A stretch of DNA of 64,000 nucleotides. It comes from Merdiplasma sp964643295. Its GTDB lineage: Bacteria > Bacillota > Clostridia > Lachnospirales > Lachnospiraceae. Shown one piece after another: positions 59,231 to 64,000 of this stretch (position 1 is the stretch's first letter; every line of letters starts with the position of its first letter). The DNA lies in NCBI GenBank assembly GCA_964643295.1, contig CAZXSN010000001.1, forward strand, positions 228,732-292,731. Direction: 5' to 3'. The position numbers and the translations under genes were made by a program. The notes beneath the pieces are model-generated. The model was not told the DNA's origin, ran no database searches, and saw nothing but the letters and a program-made list of their open reading frames with translations.

Positions 59231-60598
59231 ATGAAGAAGGACGACGTTGTAGAGATCCTAATCGAGGATCAGACCGAGGATGGGCTGGGGATAGGCCGCT
59301 GGGAGCAGATGGCTGTGTTCGTCAAGGACACGGTGATCGGGGATTTTATCCGGGCCAGCATCATGAAGGTAAAAAAGTCCTATGCGTACGGACGGCTGCT
59401 GGAAGTGCTGCAGCCCAGTCCGGACCGTGTCCTTGCGCCCTGTTCGGCAGCGCGTCCCTGCGGCGGCTGCCAGCTGCAGGCTTTAAGCTATCCCGCGCAG
59501 CTAAAATTTAAGGAGAACAAGGTACGCACTCATCTGATGCGAATCGGAGGATTTTTAAATGTTCCCATGGAGCCGGTCATCGGGATGGAGTTTCCCTTGC
59601 ACTACCGAAACAAGGCCCAGTATCCGGTCGGCGTGGATCGGGAGGGTAATCTGGTGGCCGGTTTCTATGCCGGGCATACGCATCAGATCATCGGCTGCCA
59701 GGACTGTATGCTGGGGGCGCCGGAGGATGGCCGGATTTTGAGACTCACCCTGGAGTATATGCGGGAGTTTCAGGTCCCGCCGTATGAGGAGCGTACCGGA
59801 AGCGGGCTGGTGCGCCATGTGATGATCCGTACCGGTTTTTTTACGGGGCAGGTTCAGGTCTGCCTGGTACTAAACGGCGACCGCCTGCCCGCAGCCAATG
59901 TTCTGGTACAGAAACTTAGAAATATTCCTGGGATGACAGGAATCCTGATCAACAGTAACCGGGAGAACACAAATGTCATTCTGGGTCAGAAGACGAGACT
60001 GCTTTGGGGGAAGCCTTATCTGGAAGATACGATTGGAGACCTTCGCTTTCAGATCTCCCCGCAGTCTTTCTACCAGGTGAATCCGCTGCAGACGAAACGG
60101 CTGTATGAGACGGTGCTTGCCTACGCCGGTCTGACCGGCAGGGAGACCGTCTGGGATCTGTACTGCGGCATTGGGACGATTTCCCTGTTTCTGGCAAAAT
60201 GGGCCAGGCAGGTGTACGGGGTGGAGATTGTTCCGGAGGCCGTCGCCGATGCGAAACGCAATGCCAGGCTGAATGGGATTGCCAATGCAGCGTTTTTTGC
60301 CGGCAGGGCCGAAGAAGTTGTGCCGGAAAAATACGAGCGGGAACATGTGCGGGCGGATGTATGCGTGATCGATCCGCCCCGGAAGGGGTGCGAAAAGCAG
60401 GTGCTGGAAACGCTGGTTAATATGGCGCCGTCCCGGATTGTCTATGTAAGCTGTGATTCCGCCACGCTATCCCGTGATTTAAAGGTTCTTTGTGCCGGAG
60501 GATATCGTCTGGAACGCTGCCGGGCGGTGGACATGTTTCCCATGACAACGCATGTGGAGACGGTATGCCTTTTGACACAGCGCAGACTGGCAGGATGA
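59231..60598 (+). CDS. rlmD: 23S rRNA (uracil-C5) methyltransferase RlmD/RlmCD
   Basis: A 455-residue methyltransferase modifying 23S rRNA uridines (U1939 in E. coli RlmD; related Firmicutes enzymes also act on U747). A TRAM domain lies at the N-terminus (EILIEDQTEDGLGIGRWEQM). Fe-S cysteines are in CSAARPCGGC and CQDC. The SAM-binding loop is WDLYCGIGTISLFLA. The catalytic Cys and base are in VYVSCDSATLSRDL, preceded by DPPRKGCEKQVLE. The ATG at 59231 is chosen because the upstream part of the frame is Arg-rich and not family-like, and AAAGGAAG precedes it. Confidence 0.93.
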   Translation: MKKDDVVEILIEDQTEDGLGIGRWEQMAVFVKDTVIGDFIRASIMKVKKSYAYGRLLEVLQPSPDRVLAPCSAARPCGGCQLQALSYPAQLKFKENKVRTHLMRIGGFLNVPMEPVIGMEFPLHYRNKAQYPVGVDREGNLVAGFYAGHTHQIIGCQDCMLGAPEDGRILRLTLEYMREFQVPPYEERTGSGLVRHVMIRTGFFTGQVQVCLVLNGDRLPAANVLVQKLRNIPGMTGILINSNRENTNVILGQKTRLLWGKPYLEDTIGDLRFQISPQSFYQVNPLQTKRLYETVLAYAGLTGRETVWDLYCGIGTISLFLAKWARQVYGVEIVPEAVADAKRNARLNGIANAAFFAGRAEEVVPEKYEREHVRADVCVIDPPRKGCEKQVLETLVNMAPSRIVYVSCDSATLSRDLKVLCAGGYRLERCRAVDMFPMTTHVETVCLLTQRRLAG

Positions 60599-60704
60599 GA
60601 CGGGAGTACGCTTCACGTATTTTGGAGTTTATGATGAGACGACAAGCGTTACAGGAGATAAGAAGCATATGCGGAAGCTTTGTGTATAACGAAAGGAGCA
60701 GTCA

Positions 60705-60923
60705 ATGCTGGGGAACATTATCCTAGATGTAAAGTCAAACGGTGTGGTGTCCGCCAAGCAGGTCACCAACACGCGCACCGCATATGAGCATCAGAAGGAG
60801 GCAATGAAGAATCTTGATATCATACTATGCTTCAGACGTCAAAAGGTGATTACGGATTGTTTCGCTGCTTTTAAGCTTCCACAATCCTGCTTGGCATTCT
60901 TAAATTCTGGGGCCCCGTCTTAA
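60705..60923 (+). pseudogene. fragment of an unrecognised gene, possibly interrupted
   Basis: A 72-residue frame with a good AAAGGAGCAGTCA ribosome binding site. The first ~41 residues (to NLDIIL) look coding. The rest runs into the small inserted element described below, where the sequence changes character. I do not recognise the family. It is likely the 5' remnant of a gene cut off by the insertion, or a very short protein. Confidence 0.35.
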
Positions 60924-61068
60924 GCTTAGCTTTGTGTCGGTTAAACATGTGCCCAAGCACACAGCACCCCACTTCTTACGTCTGTTGGGGTGCCTCAATA
61001 AGCCTTTTCACCCACTGGCATGCTTCTCAGCCGAAAGTTCAGGCTTTTGACGCTGTAATCATACTATG
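60819..61068. mobile_element. small inserted element flanked by 11-bp direct repeats, MITE-like
   Basis: ATCATACTATG occurs at 60819-60829 and again at 61058-61068. Just inside are imperfect inverted ends: CGTCAAAAG near 60837 and CTTTTGACG near 61044. The ~228-base interior has no open frame and can fold strongly, for example GCACCCCA/TGGGGTGC near 60965-60995. This pattern fits a non-autonomous transposable element with its target duplication. No known family was identified. Confidence 0.4.
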
Positions 61069-61395
61069 AGTATCTTTGATGGGGAGATGATTTCGTTGGA
61101 TGCTTCACCGAAACTGTATAAGCTTCTTGGAGCAGATGGGAAGGAATACATGTCTGAAACGCCAGGATCACTTGGAGGAAATCGAAAGCTGAAGATTTAC
61201 GGCAGACTGGATTGCGGATCTGCCCTTAATTCCATACGAAGATATCCCGGAGTATATGAAAAAAGCCGTGTATTCTTTGCGGATGAGAAAACGGCGCTTG
61301 CAGCCGGATACCGTCCCTGCGGGAACTGCATGAGGAAACAGTATAAGGAATATATGGCTGACCCGGAAAAGTACAGAGCAAAGTTTGGATTATAA
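61066..61395 (+). CDS. Ada-type metal-binding domain protein
   Basis: A 109-residue protein whose C-terminal half resembles the Ada zinc-binding domain found alone in many Firmicutes. Cys50 in KIYGRLDC and Cys85/Cys88 in YRPCGNCMRKQY match three zinc ligands; the usual first ligand (His in YHRPDC) is Gly46, so the site may be altered. VFFADEKTALAAGYRPC is the hallmark stretch. The N-terminal half (SIFDGEMISLDASPKLYKLL) is not recognised. No ribosome binding site is seen before the ATG, which sits inside the right-hand direct repeat of the small insertion, so its expression may have changed. Confidence 0.65.
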   Translation: MSIFDGEMISLDASPKLYKLLGADGKEYMSETPGSLGGNRKLKIYGRLDCGSALNSIRRYPGVYEKSRVFFADEKTALAAGYRPCGNCMRKQYKEYMADPEKYRAKFGL

Positions 61396-61398
61396 CGT

Positions 61399-61845
61399 AT
61401 GGAGATCATAGAGATCACTGAAAACAAACGGAATGCTTTCCTTTGCTGCTGTTTAAGGATGAGCAGGAAAAATGATGAACTGCTGCCTTGAAAGAAAAAC
61501 AAATGTATGCTTTCACGATGACTGAGCAAAAGGGAAATGTGCTGTAACGATCGAGGACGATAGGGTTTCGGAAGTTACTATCACCATCGATCCGGTCTTT
61601 CAGGGCATGGGATAGGGGATAGGCTTGATATGGCTTTCGTATGGAGTTTTAAAGAACAGCATTCTGTATGACAGGTTTGAACAGGGGGACCGTTTCCTGC
61701 CAATTATTTATTATGAGAAATGCGGATCTTCCACTCGCGTATGATCAAAGACTTCCTTACCGATCTTACCGATTATGATAATATTTTGATCTGTGAATGC
61801 GGAAGTGTACTGGAAGATATGCGCTATCCGAATCCGAATTTATAA
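61399..61845 (+). pseudogene. GNAT-family N-acetyltransferase pseudogene
   Basis: Protein-like pieces in changing frames follow each other. They are MEIIEITENKRNAF at the start (ATG 61399), a FPLLLFKDEQEK piece in a second frame, then VSEVTITIDPVFQGMG (the acetyl-CoA binding region of GNATs, expected GxGxGR) ending in a stop. RFLPIIYYEKCGSSTRV and ILICECGSVLEDMRYPN follow near the end. The order matches an intact GNAT of the type with ITENK...DEQE...FQGKGYGR...YYEKCGF. Several frameshifts and stops mean no functional enzyme is made. Confidence 0.6.
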
Positions 61846-61894
61846 CCATTATACATCAGAAGAGGGAAAAAATATGAAAAAGGAGGCTTTTTGA

Positions 61895-62539
61895 ATGAGA
61901 GTCATTTTACTGAACGGCAGTCCGCGAAAAGGGTGGAACACGCATAAACTTTTATTGGAGGCGGAACGCGGAGCGAAGGAAGCCGGCGCGGACACGGAAT
62001 TGATTCATCTTTTTGACCTGAAGTATACAGACTGCAAAAGCTGCTTCGCCTGCAAGCTGCGAGGAAATCAGACAAACGGCATTTGCGCCTTACAGGATGA
62101 TTTGCGCCCTGTGCTGGAAAGGATCCATGAGGCAAACGCGCTCATCATCGGCTCCCCGGTCTATTACAGCAGCCTGACCGGTGAGGTCATATCCGTAATT
62201 CATCGGATGATGTTTCCGACCATGCATTATGAGGAGGACGGTTCTCATGACCAGCTTCTTCCGATTAAAAAGAAATGCGGACTGATTTTGACCATGAACG
62301 TTCCTGAGGAAATGATTCATAAAGGGTACGGCACGGTGTTTGAAACAACAGCCAAGATGATAGCCATGAATTTTGGAAGCTGCGAAACGCTCTATTCCTG
62401 CGATACCTATCAGTTTTCTGATTATTCAAAATACTATGCCGGAAGGTTTGATGAGGCCCACAAGGCAGCGCACAGAGAGCAACAATTTCCATTGGATATG
62501 AAAAAGGCCTATGAACTTGGAAAAAGAGTGATAAGTTGA
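61895..62539 (+). CDS. flavodoxin-fold NAD(P)H-dependent FMN reductase
   Basis: A 214-residue flavodoxin-like protein of the NADPH-dependent FMN reductase / iron-sulfur flavoprotein group. MRVILLNGSPRKGWNTHKLL is the phosphate-binding loop. A CKSCFACK motif at residues ~48-55, with a third Cys in GICALQDD, is typical of the iron-sulfur flavoprotein-like subset. ALIIGSPVYYSSLTGEV is the second FMN loop. AAGGAGG precedes the ATG. A hairpin terminator follows. It likely transfers electrons between NAD(P)H and quinones or other acceptors; the physiological substrate is unknown. It is one of the few intact genes in the decayed end of the window. Confidence 0.87.
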   Translation: MRVILLNGSPRKGWNTHKLLLEAERGAKEAGADTELIHLFDLKYTDCKSCFACKLRGNQTNGICALQDDLRPVLERIHEANALIIGSPVYYSSLTGEVISVIHRMMFPTMHYEEDGSHDQLLPIKKKCGLILTMNVPEEMIHKGYGTVFETTAKMIAMNFGSCETLYSCDTYQFSDYSKYYAGRFDEAHKAAHREQQFPLDMKKAYELGKRVIS

Positions 62540-62570
62540 GATTTCATTAAAAGTTTAATATGCCTTTTCC

Positions 62571-62599
62571 AGCAGTCCCAAAAGCGGGGCTGCTTTTTT
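62571..62599 (+). terminator. terminator after the flavoprotein gene
   Basis: AGCAGTCCC and GGGGCTGCT pair around a short A-rich loop, followed by TTTTTT at 62594-62599. Confidence 0.75.
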
Positions 62600-62863
62600 A
62601 CGGAGCGCACCAAATGGAAAAGGATTGTCGCGGAACAGTCCCGTTCGGACAGGCTTACACACGCATGTTGGGGGCAGTAAAACGCTGCGGCGGGGATCTG
62701 GAAGGCGAGGGCTGTTTGATGATCGGCAACCAGCAGCGTAATATCCACAGTTTGAAAGGAAATCTCTATTCTTTTGAATATTTCGGTGGTTTTCTGAAAA
62801 AATCTATGTTATACTATTCTGATGAAGTTTATAGGTTTCTCTGAAGCAGGAAGGGCACTATCG

Positions 62864-63059
62864 ATAGACATATCATATAACGGTTTATGGAAAATTGATA
62901 GATAAAGGACTTCAGAAGCAGGACTTAGTGAACAAAGCGGGGATAAGTTCGGCGACTGCTGCAAAGATGGGGAAGGGCGAGCCTGCTTCAAACAAAGTGC
63001 TCGAAAAACACGCAAGATACTTAGATTGCAGCGTTGGCGAGATTATCAGCTATGAATAA
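62864..63059 (+). pseudogene. XRE-family HTH regulator pseudogene
   Basis: Two overlapping pieces reconstruct a short Cro/C1-type regulator. The first frame reads DISYNGLWKIDR and stops. A shift by one base gives LIDKGLQKQDLVNKAGISSA, TAAKMGKGEPASNK and LDCSVGEIISYE, ending at 63059. Intact relatives read ISYNKLWKLLIDKGMKKGDL with no break, so two bases appear lost near 62894. Frame and motif order make the assignment firm; function is lost unless frameshifting rescues it. Confidence 0.65.
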
Positions 63060-63165
63060 TCCTATATTGAACAGTCAGTTTATTAAAACAGTATAGCCCC
63101 CAGCTAAGCTGAGGAGACTGCCAGATGCTGGAAGCGGTGAGGGAAGTACCAAAACCATAGGCCTC

Positions 63166-63212
63166 TGCTGTATCATAGATGCAGGTCTGCCAAACCACAT
63201 CAAAATACAGCA
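63166..63212 (+). promoter_or_regulatory. leader hairpin likely to hide the transposase ribosome binding site
   Basis: TGCTGTAT (63166-63173) and ATACAGCA (63205-63212) are perfect complements. The right arm abuts the GGGAGG ribosome binding site of the transposase, whose ATG is at 63224. Translation repression by a 5' stem-loop is known for IS200. Confidence 0.5.
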
Positions 63213-63223
63213 GGGAGGCAGCT

Positions 63224-63590
63224 ATGGACGATAATAGTTTAGCACATAGCCGCTGCAATTGCACGTACCATATCGTGTTCATTCGTAAAATTCAAAGGAA
63301 AGCGATGTTTGGGGCATTGCGAAAGGAAGCAGGCGGGATTTTGGGGAGAGTTTGCAGGATGGAGAAAGTAACGATCATCAGGGCAGCGGCCCTCCCGGAC
63401 CACGCACATATGTACGTATCAATCCCGCCGAAAAAGAGCGTGCCAGGTGCAGTGGGCAGCATCAGGGGGAAGAGCGCACGCATGCTCTTCGACCGGCATC
63501 TTTAAGTACCGGGAGAAGTACAACCGGCATTTCCGGGCGAGGGGATACTGCGTCGAGATGGCAGGAAGCGTGAACGAAGAGACGATCTAA
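63224..63590 (+). pseudogene. IS200/IS605 TnpA transposase, frameshifted
   Basis: Reads MDDNSLAHSRCNCTYHIVF, then LPDHAHMYVSIPPKKS with the HUH pair (His-x-His) and GKSARMLFDRH, where the first frame stops at 63505. The next frame continues with FKYREKYNRHFRARGYCVEM and ends at NEETI (stop 63588-63590), short of the helix that carries the catalytic Tyr in TnpA. One frameshift plus a premature stop make it inactive. Confidence 0.7.
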
Positions 63591-63649
63591 AAGTAACACG
63601 CGTAAGCAGTACGAAAGGAATCGGATGGAGGACTAAAGGGGAAGACATC

Positions 63650-63746
63650 AACCGCTTTTAAGCGGTTGCCAGTAACAGGTTCTGTAACCGTCTTTAGGCG
63701 GTGAAGAAGTAAAGAAACTTATGTTTGTCAGACCGCCTTCAGGCGG
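63650..63746 (+). repeat. three tandem small hairpins with related stems
   Basis: AACCGC-TTTTAA-GCGGTT (63650-63667), ACCGTC-TTTA-GGCGGT (63687-63702) and CCGCC-TTCA-GGCGG (63733-63746) are three similar stem-loops. AGTAACAG recurs after the first and third. They lie downstream of the IS200-type transposase. Confidence 0.6.
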
Positions 63747-63946
63747 AATAGTAACAGCGGCTGTATAGCCCACCCGCACCCCCAGCAGGGCTGGCGGTTC
63801 GTGACTTTGAACTTTTCAGCGATTATGAAAGCAATGACAATAGACAAAATTCTGTAAATTATGGCGAAGCCAGCTGGTCATCACGATAGAATCCTGTCTA
63901 TCTGAGAAGTAATGATGATCGTATACATGAAATGGAGGCGAGATGC
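63747..63946. other. spacer between the IS remnant and the next gene
   Basis: AT-rich sequence with no open frame of note. TATAGCCC near 63774 repeats the motif at about 63091, which may mark another part of the IS element. A weak promoter-like pair (ATGACA, 17 bases, AATTAT) lies near 63834-63862. Confidence 0.35.
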
Positions 63947-64000
63947 ATGCGTTACGAAGGAAATATTTATCGTCCGCCAAGTGAATGGGACAGCTACATA
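63947..64000 (+). CDS. radical SAM protein, 3' end beyond window
   Basis: Only the first 18 codons are present: MRYEGNIYRPPSEWDSYI. This N-terminus closely resembles Firmicutes radical SAM proteins in which the CxxxCxxC cluster follows within about 15 residues. GGAGGCGAGATGC precedes the ATG at 63947; an ATG four bases earlier is in another frame. The cluster itself cannot be seen here. Confidence 0.6.
   Translation, partial: MRYEGNIYRPPSEWDSYI

Larger units (their letters stand above)
63090..63750 (+). mobile_element. IS200/IS605-type insertion sequence remnant
   Basis: Contains a broken single TnpA transposase (63224-63590), a leader hairpin over its ribosome binding site, and a cluster of small hairpins downstream that resemble subterminal stem-loops of this IS family. 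The exact ends could not be fixed: these elements have no terminal inverted repeats or target duplications. No TnpB-like gene is present. Boundaries given are approximate. Confidence 0.6.

Noticed and set aside
62560..62844. A 94-codon open frame after the flavoprotein gene
   Set aside because: It starts before and runs through the terminator hairpin. The protein has no recognisable features and the area is decayed.

Overview
The window looks like a chromosomal segment of a gut-type Clostridia, most likely a Lachnospiraceae relative. The signs are strong AGGAGG-type ribosome binding sites with some GTG/TTG starts, tightly packed operons mostly on the plus strand, a transketolase split into two genes, MutS2, XpaC/TelA, a pRiA4b ORF-3 cassette, and Firmicutes-style ABC operons. 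G+C is fairly high (mid to high 50s by eye) until about 60.6 kb. The last 3.4 kb is clearly AT-richer. No tRNA, rRNA or CRISPR array was seen.

Layout. 0-4 kb: a 5'-truncated HExxH protein, a small companion, and a minus-strand iron/heme/cobalamin-type importer (binding protein, FecCD permease, FecE ATPase) behind a perfect consensus promoter and a folded leader. 4.6-6.7 kb: a pRiA4b ORF-3 protein with two tandem HTH paralogues. 7-8.8 kb: aldo/keto reductase and low-molecular-weight phosphatase. 9.1-14.1 kb: complete branched-chain amino acid transporter livKHMGF with a terminator after the binding protein. 14.2-17.9 kb: XpaC, TelA and a CmpB-like membrane protein. 17.9-29.3 kb: aspartate aminotransferase, zinc-ribbon membrane protein, two L,D-transpeptidases (the second with six 15-residue repeats), HAD phosphatase, ArsR regulator with a long charged tail, citrate synthase, Gfo/Idh/MocA oxidoreductase. 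29.4-35.6 kb: a five-gene peptide-type ABC transporter plus a class V aminotransferase, under one promoter with a palindromic operator. 36-40.7 kb: a galactose transporter mglBAC. 40.9-46.4 kb: a hexuronate operon (LarA-like protein, UxaA, UxaB, KdgK). 46.6-54.7 kb: XRE regulator, ABC exporter ATPase with a 1650-residue FtsX-family permease, split transketolase. 54.9-58 kb (minus): mutS2 and a degenerate response regulator. 58.1-60.6 kb: YhaM-like nuclease and RlmD. 60.6-64 kb: a decayed accessory segment with a small inserted element, an Ada-type zinc protein, a GNAT pseudogene, a flavodoxin-fold reductase, an XRE pseudogene, an IS200-type remnant and the start of a radical SAM gene.

The most striking observation is the galactose-binding protein MglB. 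Its sequence is a natural circular permutation of the family: the segment that is N-terminal in E. coli MglB lies at its C-terminus, and nine of the ten known sugar-contact residues are still present. Its partner permease MglC carries an extra ~220-residue charged helical N-terminus. All four solute-binding proteins in the window lack a lipoprotein cysteine, which is unusual for a monoderm. The response regulator has lost its phosphoacceptor aspartate and other active-site residues.
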